Part shown: piece after piece, positions 1 to 12,179 of the stretch | Layout of the letters: each line of letters opens with the position of its first letter | Numbering within the stretch: the stretch's first letter is position 1 | Origin: Certhia americana | Lineage: Eukaryota; Chordata; Aves; Passeriformes; Certhiidae | Assembly: GCA_018697195.1 (NCBI GenBank) | Contig: CM031858.1 | Span: forward strand, 85,579,123-85,643,122 | Direction: 5' to 3' | Length of the DNA stretch: 64,000 nucleotides | Translations under genes and position numbers: made by a program | The notes under the pieces: generated by a model | What the model was told of the DNA's origin: nothing | The model's input: the letters and a program-made list of their open reading frames with translations, nothing else | Databases searched by the model: none

Positions 1-1360
1 AATACATTTAACCTGGAGCTCTACTCCTCTTTTGCCTACAATAAATTCAGTTGCTTCAAGAGATTTTTCTTCCTTTTTCCTTTGCTTTTTTTTCTTTTTT
101 TTTCTTTCATAATTAATCTCTTACAAAACCCCCTAGATATCAGGTTTTATTTTAGATCTAGTCAAACTATATTACAGTGCAAATGTAGAACTTATCTTCT
201 GTTTGCATATGATTAATTAATAAGTTCTGCTTTCTGTGGATATTTTTGACAAGTAAATATCTTCCAAGTAGTTTATTAATATAAATACCATCTTATGATA
301 GTCCATGAAGTGTCAGCTTGGACAGTTCATTATTGACTGCTTTTCTTCTATCTTGGAATTTTTAAATATTTGAAAGTAGAAGATTTGAATTTGAAGATGA
401 GGACTGACAAATTTAACCACAAATATTCAAGTACATCATCTACTGAGCTTCTTATTATGTTAATGTTTGCTCCAAACTTCTTTATACTTTGGAATCCTCG
501 AAATTTTGATAATTCTCAGACAATGTATAAAAAATACACACAACATTTACATTATTCATTGAGAAAATGTTTGTTAAGCTCTTAATTTGATTAGTCCTTT
601 CCTACACTAAATGTCCTCTTTTGGTGTCTGGATATTTCTATCAATATTATGTAGGCAGAGGATCTTCAGATTTTCCTGCCACAAACTTCTAGGCTGTAAG
701 AGAGGGAAGATTTGCCTTAGGATGGGATATGATCTTAGGTTAAATCAGGCATTGGTCCAACTTACATAATTTCAGCCACTTTGATGAACATTGCCAACAC
801 AAGAGACGCACGGTCTATTTGGCTATAAACTACTTATTTGAAACAGCTTAGGTATTTTATGGGTCTCACATAATAAGCACTTTTATTCAGCCACTGCTGG
901 TCCATGCTCCACATTCTGCTGGCAGAAAGCAAAACCAAATTTTGCTGACCCAAGGAAATGGACAATTCTGGGGGTTTTCCCGCTCATTTTCAGTCATAAT
1001 CACTATTTCTCCCACCAACCCATCCTCTTCCTGTCCCAAATTTGTGAACTGCTCCCTTCAGTCATCATCTGACATAGACTGTCAGTCTTATTAAGCAAGC
1101 TGTATGTCCACCTGTCTGAGCCACCCTGTGCAAGTGTTTCATCTTCCTCTATCCATGTGCATTACATCACATCAATACTCACTGAAGACGACCACAGCTG
1201 CTAGCTTCAAGTTTAGATCTCTTCCCTACAGAAATGAAAGCATAAGCAAAAGATAAGATGAATGATTCTGATTTATCCCAATCAGAATTTGGAAGAAGGT
1301 CAGAAGAATATACTATTGCACAGGCAGCTGCAGACAGACTGTTCAAATAAATCCTGCCAC
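1..1360. other. Unassigned AT-rich DNA
   Basis: I see no gene or recognisable repeat here. A T-rich stretch lies at about 61-110. The open frames are short and of the length expected by chance in AT-rich sequence. Confidence 0.6.
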
Positions 1361-1364
1361 CTCC

Positions 1365-1446
1365 AAAAAACACCCTAAAAAACCTCAAAAGAACTAAACC
1401 AAACCAAACAACAGCAACAAAAAACCCCACCAGCAAAAAAACCCCA
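1365..1446. repeat. A/C-rich low-complexity tract
   Basis: The plus strand is almost only A and C, with repeated CCAAA and CAAAAAA words. The 85-codon minus-strand open frame over it, rich in Phe and Val, is a by-product of this composition. Confidence 0.7.
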
Positions 1447-1789
1447 ACTACTTTGTTGGGATATTTAGCATGAGATGGTACTCAAGTGAAGAATTTTATC
1501 TCCAAGTAGTTGGCCAGTGTCTGTCCAGGTGATGATGGTAGTCCATTTTAAGGGTCCCTAGCCACACCAGAAAACACTTCTCAAACCGTTAGTTGGACTG
1601 AATTTACTGTTAGTTCTACTGAATTTTTATAAGCAAGATGAGCTGTGATCCTATGTGACTACTCCAGGGCATGCATGATCCATTTCTATTGATTAACTTA
1701 AACTATAACCAAAATATTTTATTTTTCTGTGTGCAAAAGATTGCTCTATGTGAGCATGTCTACCAGCACAAAAAAAGTTTCTGCAAAGT

Positions 1790-2280
1790 ATTGGCAAGCA
1801 GCTTTCCTGTGTACTACCTGGGTAATTCTACAGTAGGAACTGCCTGGGGAAGTCTCTCCAACAGCCAGGTTCTCCACCCAGGATATTAATCAGCATGTTT
1901 AAGTGTACAGATCATGTCTGTCTATTGGCTTGTGGACAGCAGAAGGTGCCTAGGGGAATCTACGGGGCTGTTTAAAATTCCCACTTCAAGTGCCCCCTGT
2001 AACCCTAGTTCCTCAGGAAGCCAGTCAGAAATTCAATCAGAAACCCTGTCTCAGGTCAGCCCGTTGTTTCACTGGGGTGGAGAACAGCTGTCAAACACCT
2101 GGCCCACCCAAGGAAGTGGTGAGAATGCACACTGCCTAGGCACCTGAGCACAGTCCTGGCAGCCAACTGCTGCTGTATCCTCGACTTCCACTATGTTGTC
2201 ATTAAAACAAACTCCTTAGGCTTTTCCACAATGTGTTTGGGGATTTGGGACACAGGTTCAATTCCCCTCCCTAAGTGACT
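1790..2280. other. GC-richer unassigned segment
   Basis: This stretch is visibly richer in G and C than its surroundings and holds CCC/GGG clusters. It contains a motif resembling a tRNA B box (GGTTCAATTCC, near 2252), but I find no matching A box and no cloverleaf. It could be an old LTR or SINE relic or unique sequence. I cannot assign it. Confidence 0.35.
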
Positions 2281-2289
2281 GTTGTACTT

Positions 2290-4640
2290 TATTTAGAAAC
2301 TTTAGTCCTTTGAGCATAAATGTCTACACTTATATGGGATGAACCGGTTTCCATGTGACCTTTGATAAGCAACTTTAACCTATGAACAGAAGAACACTAG
2401 AAATTAAACAAATTCTTTTTCTCTGAAAATTTCCAGAAATTATTCTGCCCTTTTTCTCCATTTCTAAACATCTTCTCATTTGCTCTTGTTGAGAGCAGGA
2501 GGGTAGAAGAATTCTGCATGAAACACAAGTGTGAAGTCAACTGTTGGCTACAATTTGCAAAAGAGTGAAGGGAGTGAATAATTCAAGATGTTCCATTCTC
2601 ATAGGACTTTGAATAGCTCTAGACACTGACTATTTCCTGCTGAAGTGCTCTGGCTCTTTGGAAATTCAGGTTTTCTATAAACATGCCAGTGCAGAAAATG
2701 CAAATAAAAAACCTGCAAATAATAAAAGAAAAAACATTAGGTACTTCTCCAAAGTTCTCCCATACTAGTAAGAAAAACTAGTTCTTGTTTGCCAGCCTTA
2801 TTTCAGTACACTCTTATTTAGATGATTTCTCTTTTTCTTAATCTCTATAAAATCTTTCTGACATAAGAAAGCATTTCTCAGCTTATTTCTATCTAAATCA
2901 AGCATTTCTTTGTTGTTGTTTTGCATTTTGACTCATAGCTCCAGACACTCATGATCAAAGTCAAAGGATCCTGTATACCAGCTCCTGGTAGTTGATACAG
3001 AGATGATTTCTTTTAATTATAAATAATATCAAATTGTAAATTGAATTTTGAAGGTTTCCAACAGAAATCTTCTCATTTTATATGAAAATCTGTTTTAACA
3101 TTTGGGGCACTTCTAGTTAAATTAGCTAATCCAAATGCAGCAAGTCAAATAACTGTTGGTTTGTTGTTCTAGGGTTTTGTTTTTTTTTTTTCCAAGATAA
3201 AGAGAAATTTCTTACAATGAGATGTATTTATTGCACACTTGGATGACCAAATAAAAGGTCAGTCTGTCGACTTGTAAAAAATATGTCCCCATAATCTGAG
3301 AAGCATATCTTTAAATGGATATTTGAAATTCTTTGCAGTGAAACCATGAACTATAAAGAGTAATGCATTTTGCAACAGACTAAATAATGAGTCACAAAAT
3401 GCTATCTCCTCACAAGCAAGTTTTGGGGGGAAAAAAGTAAGGATGCAACATGAACTGGAGTTTACTGCTCTTCAAAAAAAATCCTCCAGTTTTTTGAAGG
3501 GGCACACCAGTGACAGCATATTTCTGAGGCAGAAGACGGAAAGTGAAAAATTCAACACTTTGACTTGTTTGGTAACTTTTAAAAGAATAATGTGAAGTGG
3601 ATGTACCACTTCCATCTTCTGAAGTTAGTATTTTAAGTTTAGATGTGAAGCATTTCAATATTTACTGGGCCTGCCTGGGAATGTCTTCCAGTTGAGAAAC
3701 ATCTAACAAACTTTGTGAAATTGTGAAATATGTAACAGATTAGAATTAGAGACTTTCACTGAAGAGATGGAAATCATATGTTTGAAAGCCTGGTGCAGGG
3801 CTAGGCAGAAGAAAAGTGGGCGCAACACATTACTTGTGCATGAGAAAGGCAATATTGCCCCCCTCATGGACTTTCCAACATAAAAATGAGCCAACTTAGA
3901 CATCTACCTATAAGTAAAAAAATACTGTCTGTGTCCAGGCTCTTCAGTGCTTGTGCCCTACAGCACAGTCTTGCACTGGGTACCTGGAGCCCTTGCCATG
4001 GCTACAGGAAAGTGTTAACATATCTGGATGTGATCCACAAGCAAGACATACATTTTTCAAATCCAGCGTCTCTACAGATTTCAGGTACTTTATGCCGGTT
4101 ACCTAAAGGTGAACCCCTCCCTATGGGATTCAATGTCTAGATCCTTCCCTTCGCAAATATATCAACCCACGCCTTTGTTCTGTTAAAAGGCACAGGTGTA
4201 ATTGTGTGCAGGAGGAACAGAGTTAAAGAAATACATATTATCAAACATTTTGTGTTGTGTCTGTTGGATCAAGATTCTACTGAGTGGGATACATAGAAGG
4301 AAGAGACAAAATATTCCTAACTCCTGTTTATATAAATTATCTAGGAGTAATAAGAGTTAAAGATGTGAAGTAAAAAGCCCTATTCAAAGAATTGCTTCTT
4401 TGTTTTCCAGGGTGTAGTTAATGAAGGATAAAGTATAAGCTCTTGAGTGAGGAAAAAATGCTGTCCACTGGAGTGCTCTGGGCAGAGATTTGTACTTATG
4501 TATTAAAGTACAAATTGCACTTACCTCCATGTTTCATGAAGATGTAACTCTTAACCCCACCGCCTCACACTCTGGTTAATTTATTAATTTAATTTTTTTT
4601 TAATTTAAGGATTTTTTAAAAAAATATTCCTGAAAATATT
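2290..4640. other. Unassigned AT-rich DNA
   Basis: Nothing recognisable apart from a T run near 3180-3192. The open frames at 3410-3658 and 3886-4140 are short, lack similarity I can recognise, and are treated as chance. Confidence 0.55.
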
Positions 4641-4651
4641 GGGAGTAATAG

Positions 4652-5398
4652 TTACAAGATTTTAAAATGTATCTGTATAGAATTAGCTAGGCTTTGGATA
4701 TTTTGAAGATAGTGTAAATGTAGTCCCACTTTATAGTTCTGTCCTTCAAGCAGTACCCCAAATATATTTGTATATCCACACAAAACATCAAAATTATTAC
4801 AACACTTATTACAATAAACAGCTACATAAAAATCACCACTTGGCTGCATTTTGCGTCTGGAACAATCATCAAATGTAACAGCTGCATGGTGTGCAGAATA
4901 AAGCACATATAGTATATACTGATACAAATCACTTTCAGCTAACTTTTTATGATTTTCCTCTAAACAGTGTTTGTGTCTGAATTTGTAATTCATGTACGGA
5001 ACAGATGGAATAAACAGAAATATTGAAGTGCCCATAAATTGATGCATACATAACTTTGTGATTAGACACTGGAATATAATTTGCTCACCAGAGCTTCGTC
5101 TTGGTGGATAATGTCCCTCATGATCAGAGGAGAGTGGTAAAGGGAGGAATTTTTTATAGCCCTGGTCTCTATTAAGGAGCAAGTTCAAGGAAGCAGCTGC
5201 TTCATTGATCAACTTTAAATGACAAAGTATTTGATAATCATAATACCAAGTACTCAGAAAAAACAAAAACCCTAATTTGAATGTTTCCTGGAAAGCCTCA
5301 AAAAGTTTTGATAGCCTAACATTGTGAACATTCTCACAAGAATGAATATATCCATGTCTTTTGTTCAGTTTCTCAGCAACAGTTACAGACACCTTCAA
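4652..5398 (-). other. Long open frame of unknown origin (248 codons)
   Basis: This is by far the longest stop-free frame in the window. It starts at a TTG; the first in-frame ATG is only at residue 118, so it is not a normal intact gene. Assuming about 38-39% GC and random codons, a frame this long has an expected count well below 0.01 in 64 kb. That hints at protein-coding ancestry, such as a processed pseudogene or an old single exon. The residue mix looks protein-like, with a Cys-containing C-terminal part (YCNKCCNNFDVLCGY) and no low-complexity runs. A/T-rich runs lie just past its 3' end (plus strand 4580-4625), as might remain from a poly(A) tail, but they are interrupted. I do not recognise the protein family and propose no function. 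Confidence 0.4.
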
Positions 5399-5599
5399 TG
5401 CCTCTAGATGATATTGTAAAGAACCTGTTCAGTCAGTACAGAGAGGTTGAGGTCCACCATGACCGATATTAAAAAAACATATTGTTGCTTAAATCAGTGA
5501 CAAGAACTTAACATTTCCATCACTCTGTGTCCAAATGAGCACAGATGTGACTCTGGCTCTGTTCTTGGTTACAGCACTGAAAGAGACATTTGCTGTTGG

Positions 5600-5655
5600 C
5601 ACTGCACATTTCAGTCTTCCCATTTGTAAAATGTGGATAATAAATTATGCTTTTC
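5600..5655 (+). repeat. MIR-like ancient SINE relic
   Basis: The words CCCATTTGTAAAATGTGG and GATAATA resemble the well-known 'cagtttccccatctgtaaaatggggataata' segment of MIR-type CORE-SINEs, which are shared across amniotes. Only about 50 bp is convincing. The upstream 5520-5600 may be a more decayed part. The assignment is from memory of the consensus. Confidence 0.5.
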
Positions 5656-5659
5656 CAAA

Positions 5660-6810
5660 TAGCCATGGGGCCTACTTTGCTACCACCTAAGTGGATGCCA
5701 TGGTCTGTAGAATATCCAGTAGAAACTACCAAAAATTTAGTATTAGTTTTCCGTATCAGTTAGATTATTAACAACAACAATGACCAATTTCCTCACTCTG
5801 TATTGCTTAAAACCTTGCAGTGAGCCAAGAATAGTTACAAATCCAACCTTCAAGAAGCTTTCTATGGTTGCATCTTGTGTCCAAACATTTGTGCAAGTCA
5901 GCTGGCTATAGCTGCTATACTACTTAGAAAGACAATTGTCTTGAATAAAGGTAATGCAATGTTTTCTTACTTGAGACACCATTAAAATTAATATTTTCTA
6001 AGTTCTGTGACTCCCTAACTTGCAGAAGGGAGGTTATAGTCCTCCTTGAGAAGTCTTATAGGCATTGATTGTTGACTTTGATTCAGGGTGCTTGCATACA
6101 GAACTCAAGTCCTGTATTCTTTGGTATATATGAATTTGGACTACAAACATACAAAAGCATATATATTTAATATAATGAAAAATGGAAGTTAGGTGTGGCA
6201 TTTCAAGTCTCACCCTTGATTAGTGAAAGTGGAGACCCTGGAAAAAAGATCTGTAGTAGGAGAAAAAGCTACATCTGCCACTCAAGTTTTTATCTTGGAA
6301 ATGTTTTGGGCTTGAGTTTTTGTTTTGTCCTTTTCTTAATAAAAATCACTACAGATCATCTTCTAATCCCATTCAAAGAATAGAAAATACTGGATGGATT
6401 ATAAGAATTTGAAGATTTTCCCCATTAGGCTTATTCTGTCTCAAATTCCAGGTTCTCAAGAGAGTTGAAAACATGGCAAACAGCATAGTTTAACTATTCA
6501 GCTGAAAAGGGAGCATTTTCTACATGCTGCTGTGCAACCCCAGACAAGTAAGCACTACACAGCCTTTCATTCAATTCCCCCCCAGCTGGATGGGGCTGAG
6601 AATCAGAAGTGTAAAAGTAATAAAACATGATGTTGAACTAAGAACAGATTAATATTTGAAATATAAACCATAATAAGATACAAAATAAAATGAAATAAAA
6701 CAAAAGGGGGGTGGTCTTGGGTTTATAAAATATATTTTTGTGTGTCTCTGCTGATTGGCTGTTTTCCTCTGTCACTTGAAAATGTAATTTTCATTTCCCC
6801 CAGCTAGAGA
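5660..6810. other. Unassigned AT-rich DNA
   Basis: No gene or repeat that I can recognise. Confidence 0.55.
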
Positions 6811-6811
6811 T

Positions 6812-7368
6812 TGACGAAAAGGCCGGGAGCTGTCTCTTCTTATGTTTTCTTCATTGTTTATTATTTCTCATCATTACATTCTGTTCCTGACTAACAGAGC
6901 TCTTTCTGCAGGCCAGTGCAAGGCACAAAGCCCCAAATTCCCAAATTCCAAATACCAAATACCACCACCCTCTGAGTGGCGTGGACATTTATACTACAAT
7001 CCACGTAATCAGTATTTATAAAACTTCTCCATTAACTATTATTCATATTAGAAAGTTAGACTCTATTCTAAACCAACGATAATATGCCACCTCACAACAA
7101 AACATGGAGGCAGATGAGGAAGAAGGAGAAAGCCCAAAAGCCATGTGGCTCCTCCATCTTGTCATTACCTGTCTGCCATCCTAAAACCCCATATAGCTAA
7201 AATTCTCACCCTGTGAAAAAACTACACACTATTCTGCTATCTAATACACATTCTTGAAAACTCTGCCTCATTCCAGAGCCTAAAAGCCGTTTTTTCATGA
7301 ACAAAGGTTATGAACACTGATTTTCAGAGATCTTAAAATCTCTTACACGTGCAAACAAATATTTCTCA
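6812..7368 (-). mobile_element. Solo LTR of an endogenous retrovirus, minus strand
   Basis: Read on the minus strand the element runs from TGAGAA (at 7368) to TTCGTCA (at 6812), so its ends form a near inverted repeat of the TG...CA type. Inside, a TATA-like GTATAAATG (about 7000) precedes an AATAAA polyadenylation signal (about 6860) by roughly 130 bp, the usual U3-R order. No clear target-site duplication is visible (flanks TAGAGAT and TAATTCC). The sequence resembles an LTR I recall as recurrent in songbird genomes; that is memory, not a search. Confidence 0.6.
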
Positions 7369-7374
7369 TAATTC

Positions 7375-8385
7375 CAGACTCTGACAGGGGGGAGGGAAAA
7401 GAGGAAAAGAGAGAGGAGAGCAGTGGAGAGATGGCGTATGATCAAGCCCTTTTTCTTAGGCTTGATGCAGATACATAAAATAATAGAAGATTCAGAGCAG
7501 AAAGCAAGACCACTTAGCACATTGTAAAGAAAAATTGTTTTTTGAAGAAAAATGTCATAACAGATGGCAAACTGTGTGTGCTATAGTTTGTTCAAAAGTA
7601 ATAAAAAAGTAAGTAGGATTAAATAGACAGCATAAAACAAGAAAAGAAACAACTTCTATTAGCAGAAAAGAATAATTAGAATGCTTAAGGATCAGAAAAT
7701 TATAAAATGAGTAGAAAGATCAACTTCACTGAAAATAAATACAATTAGAATTGAGTCCTTCACAATAATTATAAAGGAACTAACCTCTCATCAAGGAAAC
7801 TGGAATATTCTTTAAGTACTTTATATACAACCATATTATTCTTTTTTTTCACATAAAATACAGGATACATAGGAAGATATGTTTAAAATACATTACAACA
7901 ATTTAGATGGTAAATATTTTTTTCCTAGATGCATGAAGCAATGCAAATTGAAAGTCTATTTAAAAACTGCTGGCCATTATTACTTCAATAAATAATAAAT
8001 CAACAATTTGCCAACAACTTCAGCTTGCACAAAGCTAATGCACAATTCATGGAGCAGCTGATGCATGACTCTCTGTGCTTGAATTTTGAGAGATATATTT
8101 ACATGCCAAAGAATATACTCTGCAGCTGAAAAGAAGGAAATGCAGAAGTTATGTAAAACTTTAGAAGGATTCAGGAAACCAAAGAGAGATTAGAACACTT
8201 AAAAAAAAAAAAAAATAAGTTCAAAGGATCATATCTCACTTTTCAGCCTGTTGGTTTGACCTGTGGGGATTAGAGAGGTTGTATTCTATTCTCCAATCAT
8301 GAGTCACTTTTGGAGAAGTATAAATATCGAGGTCCACAATAAACTTCCTCTCTTTTTCTTGCCCTTCTTTGAGAAGAGCTGTCGT
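7375..8385. other. Unassigned AT-rich DNA
   Basis: AT-rich, with a purine-rich patch at 7385-7430 and a short A run at 8199-8214. No gene is seen. Confidence 0.55.
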
Positions 8386-8399
8386 GTGTGTGTGGTTCA

Positions 8400-8640
8400 T
8401 TTCATGTCAAATAGCGACACTGCTCCTTTACCTTTAAGGTATGTCCTGTACCTTTTTGAAGCATATCTAGTGTTCCAGGACTCTTTTGCTCTTCAGAACT
8501 GCCTCCCAAGCAGCTCTCAACCAGCCTTCTAAAAAGCCCAAAATCTGCCTTCTGGAAATACAGTGTGGCAGTTCTGCTGAACCCCCTTCTTACTTCTCCA
8601 AGAACCCAAAACTCTACCATTTAGTGATTGCATATGTTTT
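8400..8640 (-). mobile_element. CR1 LINE fragment (ORF2, end of endonuclease)
   Basis: Minus-strand translation gives VEFWVLGEVRRGFSRTATL followed by FQKADFGLFRRLVESCLGG. This matches the CR1 ORF2 segment at the end of the endonuclease domain and the start of the linker to the reverse transcriptase. The catalytic endonuclease motifs upstream are missing and the reading frame changes once between 8402-8620 and 8529-8711. This is an isolated internal scrap, not a 3'-end copy, so the flanking parts have decayed or been deleted. Confidence 0.75.
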
Positions 8641-8644
8641 AGTT

Positions 8645-11600
8645 CATTTCTTTTTAGGGTAAGGAAAAAAAGGCACATGGTGTCTGACACATCAGAGAAC
8701 AGGGAAAGCAAGAGATTCGAAAGACTAAAATGGTAATGTCCTCAGTGAAATGCTGTATAAGCGAACACAGAACAGAGGAAAAAGACAGCAGTCCTTGAAG
8801 CACATGATTTAACCTGATCAGCTTTAAACGGTAGTCACTGAACTACAATCTCTGTATAGACATGCCTGACAAAAGTGACTGGTTTTCCACAAGGTCAGTA
8901 AAAAACTAATAGATAAAGCCTGGGTAGCAAGTGGTTACTTGGGAATCAGTTGGCTTAGATGCAAGTTAATCCTGTTCACAAACAGATGCAGTCAGGGTCA
9001 TCCCAAAGTGGTAATTGTCCACTTCCACTGCCTTCTGTTCCACTCTTTCCTCTATCAAAATACCTTTAGCTTAAGAAGTCTCTTATTGTAAACTATTTGT
9101 GGGTAGCAAATGGTCTTGATTTTGAAAAGCTGCTGTTGTGCATCATTGAGGACCTGTTCTCAATTCTCAGCTCTGAATATTTTCAGTATCAAGAAAATAG
9201 CTGGAGTTTGAAAATACTTTTGTCACCAAATACGCATAACCTATAAAGTCAGAGCCAGTTTCTTGACAACTGATGAGAATCAAAGTTCTGATTTTCATCA
9301 CAATTGCCTGTATCTTAGTTATAGGGTTACTTGTCATTCACAGAGTAATGAGTTAAACAATTTCTCATTAGTAACTCACATTACTATGCAGAAGGCATAA
9401 TTTGATTGACACTGCCAAAACTTGTGTTTTACAGCCACAGTTAATCTGTTCTGTGCTGCACCTACATCAAACAACATCTTTAACGGCTCATAAATTATAA
9501 ATGTTGAAAAAAGAAACATGAAGCCAGAGCAGGAAATTCAGTTAAAAAGAGCACTACATTGGTAAACAGCAGTAGACAACAGCATGCTAACTACATTTCT
9601 AGGCAGAAGGATCCAACAAAGCCATGGCACTGGTATCCATTTATATATTTTAAAGATTTGTTCTTTTTGCATTGAATATTCATTTTTTTCCTAAATTATC
9701 ACTGTTTCAAAGCAATAGAAAAAGTTTTCTAATGTTTTTGAAAGTAACAGCAGTAACCATCAATTTGTCTCATGAAAGTAAGGAGATGAATTAATTTACA
9801 GAGTTTTTTCAGGGCAAAACCCAAGATTTTACATGCATATGTCATATTGATTATTACAGTCTTAGTAGGTTAATAGGACTGTAATTTTGGCTTGCTTTCT
9901 ATGGTATTATCAATGGAAAATAGTATAAAAGTTGTACTGCTCAGCAAATAAGAACAATTTCAGAAGGCTAATAAGAAAAGCAAGAACTAATGTTTTATTG
10001 AGAGTTTGACTTGAGATCTTTGGAGATGGATGGATTACAAATTTAGCTCTTCTAAACCAATTCATTAAAAATGCACTATTTCTTATCACTCTACAGTTTT
10101 ATTCTCATAGTCATGCTGCAATGTCAGAAGCAGTTTTGGGTTTTATACTAGTTTGGTTTTTTAACCTCTACAATATTTCTTGAGAATTCAATGTCCTAAT
10201 GTATGCCAGGATAAATATCCATATTCTTGAATGGTTGAACAGAGATAGAACAATTTATATTATCTTCATATAAATCCAGGAGTTTTTTCTGTGTGTGCCA
10301 GGGAAGTCACTCCCATTTATGTCACTTTTTACCAGAGTTGTTCAAAGTTACCTCACAGAGGAAAAAAAACCAAGATTGGTTGTTTTTTACATCAATGTTC
10401 AATATATTCTGCAGGATGGCAGGAAAATGGTGTAGTCTATGCAGTGCATTTACTTTCATCATAATTTGTGTTTGGAATCAGGCTATCCCAGTTTATCTTA
10501 AAATGCCATTAGAAAAAGGAAAGGCATTAACCTCTATACCTTTAAACAAAACACTACAACTACAACAGCACATTAAAAAAACCCCAAAACACTGCACAAG
10601 TAGATGGCTACTTTGTACTCATCTCTTTTACAGCCAGAGGGATTCTGAATTATTAATGAAAAATAATATTTCTATGTATGCAGCAATATTTTGTACATTG
10701 CACTAGGAATATTACACATAGTAATCATTATTCTAAGACTTAAAAAAAAAAAGATCTAAAGACAGATTTACTTTGCCTAAATGAACAACTTAACAAAGAC
10801 AAATAGCTGTATATCAGGTTTTTCATGGCAATCCTAACCAGCCACTTCCTAGTCTGAGGGATCACCTTCAGAAAAGTTCAATATAACAAGTCATTTTTTT
10901 AGTGTCCAGTTAGGACCCTCCTACCCTTTCTTTCAACAATTATTTCATTGACCGTGTAAGACAGTTCTTGCCCTTGACGAAATAGGTACTTGGATAAATT
11001 TGTATTACAAATAGGTTCTTCTAATACCACAAGAATAATTTTCCTAAGGCTATGCTTTGTGATTCAAAATCTCATGTCTTGAAGAATCATGTAATTTATG
11101 CAAATCTGCAAGTTTGCAAAGCCTGTGAAAGAAATAAGTGAAGAGTTAATTTCTTCAGTTATCTGGAGTTTACTAAACATGATTTTTTTTGTTATTTTGA
11201 TAAAGTTCTAGCTGACAGTAGTCCTTGCAATATGTTCATAATACACTTCAGGAAGGCATTGTTGAAGCAGAATACATTCAATATTTCTTCTTAATCCAGG
11301 GGGTTCAAATAGTAAAATAATCAGCAGAAGGAAAAGTGAAATCTTTTCTTTAAAAACGAAATAACTAATATAGCTACTAATATGGTGTCTTCTTTCTTAT
11401 TAATATTATCCTCTGGTAATGTACAATATTTTCAGGAAATACAGTATACTCTCTTCATTTTTTTTCCAAGGAAGAAGCAAAACAAATCCCAAAAACATAT
11501 AATTATCATTAAGTTAGTCTTTTTTTTTTTCTTTTTTTAATGTGTTTCTATCATAATTTACTTTTATTTAATTTAATTTTATGAGGGAATTTATCTAAAG

Positions 11601-12120
11601 ATTAAAACTACATTTAAATTAAAAAACATAATTTTACATTGAGGTAAGAGCAGTAGGTTTATTCTGCAGTTAACTGGCAATAAGGTAAAAAATGCAGTGC
11701 AATATTATTACTATTGCTAGGGGCATGGCCTTAAAACCATTAAGGTCTATTTAGATTTAATGAAGTGAAAAAAGTGTTTCTGTTATTGGTCTAGCACCCA
11801 TAAAGAGACAAAAGGGAAAGCTTTCTTAGCTGCCAAGGCAATAGCCAACTACATAATAAACATGCACCTACTGAATGCACGATCCATTTAGAAGAAAACT
11901 AAGCCCTGAACACATTCAAAAATAGATCTATAAAACCAAGGTTATGTGGTTTCTCACCTAAATTTTACATGCAATTTTTATATTAAGGGGCATTCTGTTT
12001 ACAGATTTACCACAGGGTGGAACTAAAAAGACACAGCTATTACCAGTCAATCTTTGTAATTCACAGAATACTACAGTGAAATGACAGACAGATGGTCAGA
12101 TTCATAGGCAAAGAAACATA
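8645..12120. other. Unassigned AT-rich DNA
   Basis: No gene or clear repeat. Homopolymer runs occur at 10741-10751 and 11519-11532. A 137-codon open frame at 10293-10706 starts with GTG, and its length is expected about once by chance in a window like this. Confidence 0.5.
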
Positions 12121-12128
12121 TTGCAAAT

Positions 12129-12138
12129 ACACACACAC

Positions 12139-12176
<38 letters not shown>

Positions 12177-12177
12177 T
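12129..12177. repeat. (CA)n microsatellite
   Basis: About 21 CA units with one G interruption (ACGC), followed by a short ATATAT. The long His-Thr open frame over it is a by-product of the repeat. Confidence 0.97.
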
Positions 12178-12179
12178 TC

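Noticed and set aside
2252..2262. Possible tRNA gene or SINE B box
   Set aside because: Only the B-box-like word is present; no A box at proper spacing and no cloverleaf can be drawn.
10293..10706. 137-codon plus-strand open frame
   Set aside because: It starts with GTG, has no recognisable domain, and a frame of this length is expected about once by chance in a 64-kb window of this composition.
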